From Coriobacteriia bacterium (GTDB taxonomy: Bacteria; Actinomycetota; Coriobacteriia; WRKU01), in the NCBI GenBank assembly GCA_009784095.1, contig WRDL01000089.1:1-6068 (forward strand): a DNA stretch of 6,068 bases. The letters run 5' to 3'. Below are positions 1 through 6,015 of the stretch, one piece after another. A model generated the notes under the pieces. The model worked only from the letters and a program-made list of their open reading frames with translations. It searched no databases and was not told where the DNA came from. Position 1 is the stretch's first letter. The number at the start of each line of letters is the position of its first letter. The position numbers and the translations under genes are program-made.

Positions 1-1760
1 GGTAAGATGAGTGTCTTTATCGCATCGTATTGCTGACCCAGCGTATAGATCGACAATGTCGTCTCTGCGTTTGATGAGATCTCTTTTGTTAAGTGGGCGT
101 TGACGAAATAACCTGAACCTTGGTTGTCTTGGGCGTTTATCGCAGCGCGGGTGCCGTTTGAATAGGCGCGGATATCGGCAGACGTATCAAGATACAGCGT
201 CGTACTATCATCGCCACCGATCGCACAATTCGTTTCGCTGTAGGCATGAATCGTTGCTCCGTTGATCGTGATCGTGCTGCCCAGTGAGCTACCAAAGAAT
301 CCAATTCCCGGTCCAAGATTACCTTTTGCGTAGATAGTTCCTCCCGTGATCTTTATAGGAAGTGAAGGATCGGTATTACCGTGTACTTTTCCGATACCGG
401 TCGTCGCCGAGACGGCATGAATCAAACCACCGTTGATCGTAATCTGTCCGCTCCCTGGCGGATTTGTCCCGGTGCCCGAACCGATGCCTGCGCCGACACT
501 GGTGCCATCTGGGGCGGATAGATCGACAGCGGTAACATCGATCTCTCCCCCATCTATTGTGATATTACCGGCAAGACCATAGGTACCACCGCCGATTCCG
601 GCACCCCGGGTGTGCTGCTTAATGGTGATCTTGCCACCCGTGATCTTGATGAGACCCCCACCACCACCATTAACTTGGTTGCCACCGCCGCCACCGATGC
701 CGGCACCACCGATTATCGCGCCATCCTCAGTCCTGCCATGTTGGATCAACGATACAATACCGTCGTTTATGGTGATCGTGCCCCCACCTCCACCAGGACT
801 GGTACCACCGGTATTGGAAGCGCCTCCCCCACCGATACACGCACCTGACGAGTGTGCCTCGATATCGATCGTGCCGCCATTGACAGTGATGGAGCCGGCA
901 GCAGCACTCGCACTGCCACCGATACTTGCGTACGCGTTAGTCGAGCTTGCGATTGAAGTCATCTTCAGTTTATCGGTCGAATTATTACCGTTGAGGCTGT
1001 CGATGGTGATCGCGGCGGTCGCAGGTACGGTGATCGCTTTCCTGATATAGCTCGTAGAACTGAGCAGGAGTGTTGCGCGTCCGGTGCCGGACAGTGTGAT
1101 AGCACCGGCAAGATCGATCTGATCGAGTACCAGCGTGACATCAACTCCGTCAGGTACCGTGATCAGGGCGTATATCGCGGTGTCTTGTTTTGGCGCGTTG
1201 GGATCAGGCGGAGTGGCACGCACCCCACTTTGCATGATCCGGTACGTCTTACCGTTGGCACTCTTCGTGAAGGTGAGTCCTCGGTCGGCATTGCCCACCG
1301 GCAGGTTCGGGTTGCTGTAAGCAGGCGCGGTGCCCGAGACCGAATAATCGGTGGTACCTGTCGTGGTCGTCGAAAGATCGATTACCTCACCAGCACGAAC
1401 TGCACGCGCGTCACCGTGCTCATTGGTCGCCGCATCATCAGCGGTCACCTGACTTGCTGACTCCTCGACCGAGAGCCCGATCGTGGCGGTCTCCTCGAAC
1501 GATTCATCCTGAGTCGAAGAGAGCTGAGCAGGATCGTCCTGCTCGATCCGTTCCACTGTCAGCCCCCGCTTATCATCTTGTTCGATCAGTTCTGTCGCCA
1601 CTGTTCGTGTTGTGTCTTGTTCGACCTGCTCGACCGACAACCCCAGCGATTCATTTTTTTCGATCAGCTCGCTTGAAGCTGCGGAGAACGGGACCGTGAC
1701 CAAAACCAATGCCATAACGAACAGCAATACTAGGGCGACAGTGCTCTTTCTTCCTTTCAT
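1..1760 (-). CDS. Secreted glycine-rich beta-helix surface protein, 5' part (C-terminus beyond window)
   Basis: The minus-strand frame is open from the ATG at 1760 to the left edge: 586 codons with no stop, so the protein is cut by the window rather than broken. Residues 1-28 form a signal peptide (KGRK, a hydrophobic core at about 8-23, and a possible cut after FSAA). Residues 31-99 hold three acidic ELIE...GLSVE repeats. Residues 120-250 are Ser/Thr-rich and predicted extracellular. Residues 277-516 contain at least seven rungs alternating 'GxIGGG' with 'ITINGGTI' strands (for example near 290, 328, 370, 399, 438, 468 and 496), the pattern of glycine-rich right-handed beta-helix or carbohydrate-binding-like regions in secreted proteins of gut Gram-positives. 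The start is fixed by AAAGGAG at 1769-1775, 8 bases upstream. The role is probably surface adhesion or glycan contact, which is inference. Whether the missing C-terminus carries InlB-type repeats and a wall anchor, as often seen in such proteins, cannot be judged here. Confidence 0.9.
   Translation of the reverse strand, partial: MKGRKSTVALVLLFVMALVLVTVPFSAASSELIEKNESLGLSVEQVEQDTTRTVATELIEQDDKRGLTVERIEQDDPAQLSSTQDESFEETATIGLSVEESASQVTADDAATNEHGDARAVRAGEVIDLSTTTTGTTDYSVSGTAPAYSNPNLPVGNADRGLTFTKSANGKTYRIMQSGVRATPPDPNAPKQDTAIYALITVPDGVDVTLVLDQIDLAGAITLSGTGRATLLLSSTSYIRKAITVPATAAITIDSLNGNNSTDKLKMTSIASSTNAYASIGGSASAAAGSITVNGGTIDIEAHSSGACIGGGGASNTGGTSPGGGGGTITINDGIVSLIQHGRTEDGAIIGGAGIGGGGGNQVNGGGGGLIKITGGKITIKQHTRGAGIGGGTYGLAGNITIDGGEIDVTAVDLSAPDGTSVGAGIGSGTGTNPPGSGQITINGGLIHAVSATTGIGKVHGNTDPSLPIKITGGTIYAKGNLGPGIGFFGSSLGSTITINGATIHAYSETNCAIGGDDSTTLYLDTSADIRAYSNGTRAAINAQDNQGSGYFVNAHLTKEISSNAETTLSIYTLGQQYDAIKTLIL
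213..932 (-). repeat. Glycine-rich beta-helix rung repeats inside the first gene
   Basis: Codons 277-516 encode at least seven imperfect rungs. Each combines an (A/P/T)-(G/C)-IG(G/S) turn (at about 279, 308, 354, 388, 425, 455, 485 and 514) with a strand of type I-T-I-N-G-G-x-I. Spacing between strand motifs varies from about 28 to 42 residues, with GGGGG insertions at about 324-328, 356-360 and 365-369. The irregular spacing and varied codons show an old, diverged repeat rather than a recent DNA expansion. Confidence 0.8.
1464..1670 (-). repeat. Three acidic ELIE/GLSVE repeats after the signal peptide
   Basis: Codons 31-49 and 57-75 encode closely similar units, ELIEKNESLGLSVEQVEQD and ELIEQDDKRGLTVERIEQD. 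A third, weaker unit begins at codon 86 (ESFEETATIGLSVEE). In all three the GL(S/T)VE motif begins exactly 9 residues after the start of the unit. The units are 26 and 29 residues apart. They are acidic and amphipathic, and probably form a spacer or short helices directly after the signal peptide. I know no named family for them. Confidence 0.7.
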
Positions 1761-1768
1761 TTCCGTGA

Positions 1769-1775
1769 CTCCTTT
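1769..1775 (-). promoter_or_regulatory. Ribosome binding site of the beta-helix gene
   Basis: AAAGGAG read on the minus strand, 8 bases before the ATG at 1760. It fixes the start, which is followed at once by a typical signal peptide. Confidence 0.8.
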
Positions 1776-1812
1776 CCTCTTATTCCTTGCGGGTCCTCTG
1801 ACCTTTTTCGAC

Positions 1813-1865
1813 GATATGGGTTCAAGCAACTCGAAGGTCTAGAGCACCGGGCTGAAGCCCATATC
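1813..1865 (-). promoter_or_regulatory. Leader hairpin or operator pair upstream of the beta-helix gene
   Basis: The arms GATATGGGTTCAAGC (1813-1827) and GCTGAAGCCCATATC (1851-1865) are inverted. They pair over 8 perfect bases, then TTCA/TGAA, then GC/GC, with one bulged base on each side: 14 base pairs closing a 23-base loop. A competing small hairpin GGGC-TTCA-GCCC (minus strand, 1860-1849) would use the same GGG. The element ends 52 bases before the start codon, as expected for a leader RNA structure or paired protein-binding sites. There is no T-run beside it, so it is not a classic terminator. Confidence 0.5.
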
Positions 1866-1870
1866 TTCTT

Positions 1871-1881
1871 CACAATTTGTG
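1871..1881. promoter_or_regulatory. 11-bp palindrome, possible operator
   Basis: CACAATTTGTG is a perfect palindrome around a central T. It lies in the shared control region, 6 bases from the 1813-1865 inverted repeat. Its size suits a dimeric regulator half-site pair, but a match this short can occur by chance. Confidence 0.3.
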
Positions 1882-1929
1882 CTGAGCGTACGATGAAACG
1901 ATGCATAAATTTGAAGCTGAAATGAAGAA

Positions 1930-2017
1930 ATAGGCTTCGATATGCCGCTTTTTGCTTGCTAATCGAGGGAACGCGATGTATCGATTTGCTTGCTTTTTGG
2001 ATACGACTGAAGCCTAT
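1930..2017. repeat. Second inverted pair with the same box, enclosing direct repeats
   Basis: ATAGGCTTC (1930-1938) and GAAGCCTAT (2009-2017) are perfect 9-base inverted arms 70 bases apart. Inside lie TTTGCTTGCT twice (1951-1960, 1985-1994) and AATCGA/TCGATT (1961-1966, 1981-1986), which could form an inner stem with a 14-base loop. The arms match the boxes of the 1813-1865 pair (consensus ATRGGCTTCA), so the two elements look related. Function unknown. Confidence 0.5.
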
Positions 2018-2145
2018 GGATAACAGAGATAATCGTTGAAGTCAGGCTCGCGGACCTCATCGGGAATCTTTATGCCAAAAAAAGAGCGCGCTTTGAGTTG
2101 TGAATGCCATATGTGAGGAGTACACTGAATGTATCAAGTGGTTGT

Positions 2146-2166
2146 ATTATGCGAAGAACGCATAAT
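2146..2166. promoter_or_regulatory. Perfect 8-bp hairpin or operator before the SHIRT-like gene
   Basis: ATTATGCG (2146-2153), loop AAGAA, CGCATAAT (2159-2166): a perfect 8-bp inverted repeat ending 57 bases before the start codon. AT-rich -10-like hexamers overlap it or lie at its edge (CATAAT at 2161-2166, TTATAT at 2166-2171; a weak TTGTAT at 2142-2147 is 18 bases upstream of the latter), so a protein bound here would sit on a promoter. There is no T-run to suggest a terminator. Confidence 0.45.
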
Positions 2167-2210
2167 TATATAGTGGGGAGTTAGTCGACTTCCAACTTGA
2201 GGTACGACTG

Positions 2211-2217
2211 AGAGGAG
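2211..2217 (+). promoter_or_regulatory. Ribosome binding site of the SHIRT-like surface protein gene
   Basis: AGAGGAG lies 6 bases before the ATG at 2224 and supports that start. The frame then gives a basic N-region and a hydrophobic signal segment. Confidence 0.8.
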
Positions 2218-2223
2218 TGGTCT

Positions 2224-4203
2224 ATGGACACGAAATTCGGGTTGACCAAGAAATCACGTAGAAAAGGATATACGAGAACATCGCTTTCATTATTGCTCAC
2301 GGTAATAATGCTTGCCAGTATGATGCTCGGCATGATACCGGGTATTGCGGTAGCGCTTGAAGAAGACGCTGTTTTCACCGTTTCATTCTGGGGAGGTGTC
2401 GGGTCAGCTGATGGTGACCTGGTGCTCGATGTTGCGGCAGGAACACCTGTCAGCAGTATCGCACCGATGTTTGCAGCATTGGATGGATTCGAGTTCGCCG
2501 GATGGGATAATCCTTGGACTGAGGATGCAGTTGTCGAGTCAGACTTGACGTTCACCGCTCTCTGGAACGAAGCGCTACCGGCAGATCCCGGTGAAGAACC
2601 ACCAGGTGATGAAGGAGATGGGGTATTAGTTGATCCCGGTCTTCTTGATGGAGGAGACGGAGTAGGTGTAGTAGGTCTTTCACCGTCTTCATTCAGCGAT
2701 GATCTCAACCTCGCACAAGCAGGGATCGAAGCCGCAAGAGGCGGTCTTGACCATAATGGTCCGGATAACAACCGCGGCCCGCGTAACCCATTCTTGAGAA
2801 ATGTGAGCTACGAGGTCAGAGGAGCTGCACCCGCAACTTCTTCTCCGGTACCTGCAACGCGTTCGCACAGGGTCGGAACGCCTGTCTCGGTCGCTGGTCC
2901 GCTCACAACGAGCGAGAGGACCAATGCTGACGGACTGACGGGAACGTGGGTCTTCACTGGCTGGAGGACCAACAGTGTAATTGTTCTGTTCGGAGGCTTC
3001 TTAATGCCGCACCGTTCAGTCAACTTCGTTGGATCATGGAGATTTATTCCCAACCCATCCTTCTCGGTGAACTACAGAGTAGTTGGTCCGCGCCCTGACA
3101 AGTCAAGTCCTGTTCCGTCTTCTCAGCGGCACCAAATGGGCACCAGGGTCACCGTTGCCGGTCCACTTCGGACAAAGGACAAAGAGCACGAAGGCCGACT
3201 GGGAACCTGGGAGTTCCTCGGCTGGGAGTCAAGAACGGTACATGTAAGACATGGGCATTTCTGGATGCCATTTAGAAGTGTCGAGTTCATTGGAAGGTGG
3301 AAGTTCACTCCCAATGCATCTTACAAGGTCATCTACGTAGTCAAGGGTCCGGGACCTGAGGACTATGATGATATGGTACCGGCTCCACAGATGCATCAAG
3401 CAGGCAGAAAGGTCTCTGTCGCCGATAGACTCGATTCGGTCGTCGGAAGAAATCACAAAGGCGTTCTCGGTACGTGGAGATTCGTCGGATGGAAGACCAA
3501 CGACGTACAGGTCAGACACGGCAGCTTCAAGATGCCTGATCATAAGGTCGTCTTCTTCGGATCATGGAAATTCGTTCCCAATAAGACCGTGAGGGTATTC
3601 TTCATGGCGAACACCGATGATGAGGTCGAAGGACCTGTTCCCGAGTGGAAGAAAGTCACCGTCGGTGATGAGTACGGTGAGCTGGCTTTGATTGAACGTG
3701 ACGGATTCAGATTCATGGGATGGTCACTCGATCCAGAAGGCACCATGATGGTGACAGAGGAGTCGATCGTCGAGATCAAGTGCAACCATAAACTGTATGC
3801 ACAATGGGCTGAAGAGTTATCAGTCACCTATGCACCGGGTCTTCATGGTACATTCGCTCCCGTGACGTTCACCGGTCTGGTCCTCGGAGATCCCTTCCCT
3901 GCATTCGTGGGAGATCTCACACATGACGCCGGTTGGGAGTTCGTCGGATGGACCGATGGAGTCAACATCTATCCTGCAGACGGACTACCCGCATTTGTTG
4001 ACGGTGAGATCACACTCACTGCTCTTTGGGAAGAAGTAGTTCCCGAGCCGGTGGAGCCACCTGCGCCGAAGGAGAAGAAGGTAGTGGACTACACTCCCAA
4101 GACGAGTGATAGCATTACTGGATTCGTAGTAGCGTTCGTGACACTCCTGAGTTCTCTTGGAATCGTTGTTCCTGTCTCGGTCTATCGCCGTCGCAAGAAC
4201 TAG
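2224..4203 (+). CDS. Secreted, probably wall-anchored protein with InlB-type and three tandem SHIRT-like repeats
   Basis: 659 residues. Residues 1-44 are a long signal peptide (basic KKSRRKGYTR, hydrophobic 19-43, likely cut after AVA at about 44). Residues 49-116 are an InlB-type (Listeria-Bacteroides) repeat with the FxFAGW...LTFTALW signature. Residues 117-190 are a Gly/Pro/Asp-rich linker. Residues 193-454 hold three domains of about 87 residues, each with GTWxFxGW (240, 327, 416), a later MP (261, 348, 437) and GxWxF (270, 357, 446). This pattern resembles the SHIRT domain of streptococcal rod-like surface proteins, as recalled from family knowledge. Two further InlB-type repeats lie at about 455-529 and 532-604. 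The tail is a Pro/Glu/Lys spacer, TPKTSD (624-629), a hydrophobic segment at about 631-653 and RRRKN, the layout of a sortase sorting signal, although LPxTG has become TPKTS. Likely role: an extended adhesin or spacer on the cell surface (inference). No sortase gene lies in the window. Confidence 0.95.
   Translation: MDTKFGLTKKSRRKGYTRTSLSLLLTVIMLASMMLGMIPGIAVALEEDAVFTVSFWGGVGSADGDLVLDVAAGTPVSSIAPMFAALDGFEFAGWDNPWTEDAVVESDLTFTALWNEALPADPGEEPPGDEGDGVLVDPGLLDGGDGVGVVGLSPSSFSDDLNLAQAGIEAARGGLDHNGPDNNRGPRNPFLRNVSYEVRGAAPATSSPVPATRSHRVGTPVSVAGPLTTSERTNADGLTGTWVFTGWRTNSVIVLFGGFLMPHRSVNFVGSWRFIPNPSFSVNYRVVGPRPDKSSPVPSSQRHQMGTRVTVAGPLRTKDKEHEGRLGTWEFLGWESRTVHVRHGHFWMPFRSVEFIGRWKFTPNASYKVIYVVKGPGPEDYDDMVPAPQMHQAGRKVSVADRLDSVVGRNHKGVLGTWRFVGWKTNDVQVRHGSFKMPDHKVVFFGSWKFVPNKTVRVFFMANTDDEVEGPVPEWKKVTVGDEYGELALIERDGFRFMGWSLDPEGTMMVTEESIVEIKCNHKLYAQWAEELSVTYAPGLHGTFAPVTFTGLVLGDPFPAFVGDLTHDAGWEFVGWTDGVNIYPADGLPAFVDGEITLTALWEEVVPEPVEPPAPKEKKVVDYTPKTSDSITGFVVAFVTLLSSLGIVVPVSVYRRRKN
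2800..3585 (+). repeat. Three tandem SHIRT-like domain repeats
   Basis: Codons 193-279, 280-366 and 367-454 encode three consecutive copies. Each starts with (S/N/I)Y and a beta strand, passes a VP...H...G.(V/K)(S/T/V)VA segment, and ends with GTWxFxGW, MP, and GxWxFxPN. About half the positions agree between neighbours, and the codons differ throughout. The copies are therefore diverged, unlike the near-identical arrays that give SHIRT its name. All three are net basic, whereas the domains on either side are acidic. Confidence 0.75.
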
Positions 4204-4254
4204 GAGTATTTGTAGTAAAAACCGAAGTCCGCTCATACGCTGATTTCGAATGCG

Positions 4255-4278
4255 GAGGACGCCCGATCGGGCGTCCTC
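4255..4278 (+). terminator. Perfect 24-base palindromic hairpin, likely terminator of the SHIRT-like gene
   Basis: GAGGACGCCC (4255-4264), loop GATC, GGGCGTCCTC (4269-4278): 10 perfect base pairs, beginning 52 bases after the stop codon. Because the loop GATC is itself self-complementary, the whole 24 bases form an uninterrupted palindrome. Only TT follows before GCATAT, so the T-run is weak and termination may be incomplete, letting some transcripts reach the glycosyltransferase gene. Confidence 0.7.
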
Positions 4279-4343
4279 TTGCATATCCGGACCAAAGACC
4301 AAACGAAATCGCAACCAGATCCATTGCTTGATGGCATTACCAC

Positions 4344-4349
4344 TACAAT
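4344..4349 (+). promoter_or_regulatory. Possible -10 box of the glycosyltransferase gene
   Basis: TACAAT differs from TATAAT at one base and would start a transcript about 15 to 20 bases before the ATG at 4373. A -35 box at good spacing is missing: TTGCTT at 4324-4329 is only 14 bases upstream. TATAAG (4349-4354) is an alternative -10 but would start transcription inside the ribosome binding site. Weak call. Confidence 0.25.
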
Positions 4350-4360
4350 ATAAGCTAAGC

Positions 4361-4366
4361 GGAGGG
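4361..4366 (+). promoter_or_regulatory. Ribosome binding site that decides the glycosyltransferase start
   Basis: GGAGGG lies 6 bases before the ATG at 4373. The same frame is open further upstream to ATGs at 4250 and 4331, but neither has a comparable site. The one at 4250 immediately precedes the terminator palindrome and would put a hydrophilic, arginine-rich stretch before the Rossmann strand AKVLMVHGY. Confidence 0.85.
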
Positions 4367-4372
4367 ATCAAT

Positions 4373-5959
4373 ATGGCGAAGGTACTCATGGTGCACGGCT
4401 ATCTGCTTTCTGGAACAGGAAGTAACCTCTACGTCAGAAATGTCGTCAAGAGCATGTGCGAGGCTGGACAGGACGTTGATTTGGTGTGCCAAGAATTCAC
4501 CCCGCAAGACTATGACTTCATCGCCAAGTGTTACAAAGCTCAAGATGACCAGTACCACGTTGCTTTCGAGCGCGAGACTCCCTACCCTGGCACTTGCGAG
4601 ATCTACATACCCGATATCGAGAACGAGTTGCTCGTCTATGTCCATGATCGCTATCACGACCTTCATGTGCAGGAAATGAGAAATGCCACCGAGGAAGAGA
4701 TCCAAGCCTACATCGAGCGTAACGCTCGAACGATCCGACACATCTGTGAGAACCATGATATCGCCCAGATATATTCCAATCATCTGGTCTTGCAGCCACA
4801 ATATGTCGCCAAAGGGATCGAGGATGCCGGCGCGACCATACCGCACATCATAATCGCCCATGGGAGCGACCTGGTCTATGCGGTCTCGCAATCTGCCTTT
4901 CTCGACCGTCTGTCGAGGACCACACTGAGCAGTTGCGCTGAGCTGGTGGCGGTCTCGCAAGACTCAAAGCAAGCTATGCAGAATTATTACCACGACATGG
5001 ACCTCAGTGGATGTAAAGTGATCCCCGCCGGCTTGGACGAGCAACTCTATGTCGACATGTCTCCTGATGAGGAACGATCTCTGCTGGAGGAATACATCGA
5101 TGCGGTCGACCAGGGAAATGGGTTCTCAACAAAGCAGTCACAGATGATCGAGAAGATGATCGAGCAGGATAGCTACGACTTCGAGATGGTACAGGAAAGC
5201 TATGAGGCCAAGGACATCGAGGTCGACATCAAGGACAAACTCTTCGATATGCTCTATCGTCGAGACACGAAGAAGGTCATCTACCTCGGAAAGTACCTCG
5301 AGCAAAAGGGGCTGATCCCTCTCGTGCTGGGACTGCCACTCCTGTATGCGAAAGATCCTCTGATCAATGTGATCCTGGTAGGATTTGGAGCGTTGCGTGC
5401 TCAATTGGAATACATCATTCAGCTCATCAAGCTCGGCAAGGTCGATGTGGTCTTCGATCAAGCGAGCCAGTTGGGTGTGGCTCTCGAACAGGACCGCAGA
5501 TCTTTGGATGAACTCCAACATCTCTTGTCTAACGCACAGGATCTTGCGCTCTATAAAAAAGGTACGGATCTCATGGACGAAAACACCCTGTTCACCGGGT
5601 TCCTCGATCAGAAATACGCAGTCAGGATCCTCTGTCATGGCACGGTAGGTATCTTCCCCTCGCTTACGCGGGAAGCGTTCGGAATGGTCGGGATTGAAGC
5701 GATGGCATCAAAGACCAAGCCTCTCTGTACCAGACATTCGGGATTGAAAGAAACACTTGAGGTCGCAGCCGAACACATCCCAGGGCTCGATATCAACGAT
5801 TACTCGGTGCCGCTCGATGAGCATCTGATCATCAACATCGTTGATAAGACCGGGCTATTACTGGATGAGGAAAACGACGGGCTCGTCCAAGAAATGAGCA
5901 CGTTCGCTCTGGGCAACTACGGTTGGAAGGGTATAACCCAGGAGTTGATGGCGCTCTAG
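4373..5959 (+). CDS. GT-B fold, GT4-like glycosyltransferase with two long insertions
   Basis: 528 residues, no signal peptide or clear membrane segment, so a cytoplasmic enzyme is expected. The N-terminal Rossmann domain starts with AKVLMVHGY and a glycine loop (SGTGSN, 13-18), followed by HGSD (163-166) and AVS (193-195), both typical of GT4 enzymes. The nucleotide-sugar half contains YLGKYLEQKG (304-313), INVILVGFG (331-339), FPSLTREAFGMVGIEAMA (428-445) with the family's E-x7-E pair at E434 and E442, and HSGLKE (455-460). The C-terminus ends in a normal YGWKGITQEL helix, so the gene is complete. GT4 members are commonly about 350-420 residues. The excess comes mainly from charged helical stretches at about 226-298 and 345-402. 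Donor and acceptor cannot be read from the sequence. It likely helps build a surface glycan or glycosylates a protein; the neighbouring surface genes make this plausible but not proven. The gene is probably its own transcription unit, flanked by hairpins. Confidence 0.92.
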   Translation: MAKVLMVHGYLLSGTGSNLYVRNVVKSMCEAGQDVDLVCQEFTPQDYDFIAKCYKAQDDQYHVAFERETPYPGTCEIYIPDIENELLVYVHDRYHDLHVQEMRNATEEEIQAYIERNARTIRHICENHDIAQIYSNHLVLQPQYVAKGIEDAGATIPHIIIAHGSDLVYAVSQSAFLDRLSRTTLSSCAELVAVSQDSKQAMQNYYHDMDLSGCKVIPAGLDEQLYVDMSPDEERSLLEEYIDAVDQGNGFSTKQSQMIEKMIEQDSYDFEMVQESYEAKDIEVDIKDKLFDMLYRRDTKKVIYLGKYLEQKGLIPLVLGLPLLYAKDPLINVILVGFGALRAQLEYIIQLIKLGKVDVVFDQASQLGVALEQDRRSLDELQHLLSNAQDLALYKKGTDLMDENTLFTGFLDQKYAVRILCHGTVGIFPSLTREAFGMVGIEAMASKTKPLCTRHSGLKETLEVAAEHIPGLDINDYSVPLDEHLIINIVDKTGLLLDEENDGLVQEMSTFALGNYGWKGITQELMAL

Positions 5960-6015
5960 GCCCTATCACCATAGAACACTGAGTACGATCACGATCATGT
6001 GTGACTGAGAAATAC

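Larger units (their letters stand above)
1761..2223. other. Divergent intergenic region without a gene, rich in inverted repeats
   Basis: These 463 bases separate two divergently read surface-protein genes, and no credible reading frame lies in them. They contain two long-range inverted repeat pairs sharing one arm consensus (1813-1865 and 1930-2017), an 11-bp palindrome CACAATTTGTG (1871-1881), the direct repeat TTTGCTTGCT (1951-1960 and 1985-1994), a 6-bp inverted pair AATCGA/TCGATT (1961-1966 and 1981-1986) and a perfect 8-bp hairpin (2146-2166). No promoter with both a good -35 and a good -10 box could be recognised on either strand. The region most likely holds both promoters plus operators or structured leader RNAs. 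Confidence 0.7.

Noticed and set aside
1..1760. Possibility that the beta-helix gene is a pseudogene.
   Set aside because: The frame is open for 586 codons with consistent motifs, a signal peptide and a ribosome binding site; the missing end is due to the window edge.
610..1842. Several plus-strand open frames, including a proline-rich one at 610-1050.
   Set aside because: They lie antisense to the glycine-rich beta-helix gene. Poly-proline is what GGT/GGC glycine codons give when read on the other strand, and none has a convincing start.
1930..2017. CRISPR-like array or insertion-sequence ends in the intergenic repeats.
   Set aside because: There are only two short direct copies, no regular repeat-spacer pattern, no transposase and no target duplication.
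1761..2223. A known riboswitch or tRNA in the divergent gap.
   Set aside because: None of the conserved cores I can recall (for example cobalamin, c-di-GMP or T-box) and no cloverleaf with a T-loop sequence could be found by eye on either strand.
2181..2771. Minus-strand open frame of 196 codons overlapping the start of the SHIRT-like gene.
   Set aside because: It is the reverse frame of the signal peptide, first InlB-type repeat and acidic linker; its low-complexity Ser/Pro/Thr composition is a shadow of that coding sequence.
4250..4372. A longer glycosyltransferase starting at the ATG at 4250 (41 extra residues).
   Set aside because: The ATG sits at the terminator palindrome, has no ribosome binding site, and the extension is arginine-rich and unlike the family. 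The ATG at 4373 has GGAGGG at 6 bases.
4355..4960. Minus-strand open frames inside the glycosyltransferase gene, including a longer one at 5138-5638.
   Set aside because: They are antisense to a clear, motif-bearing glycosyltransferase and show no recognisable protein features.
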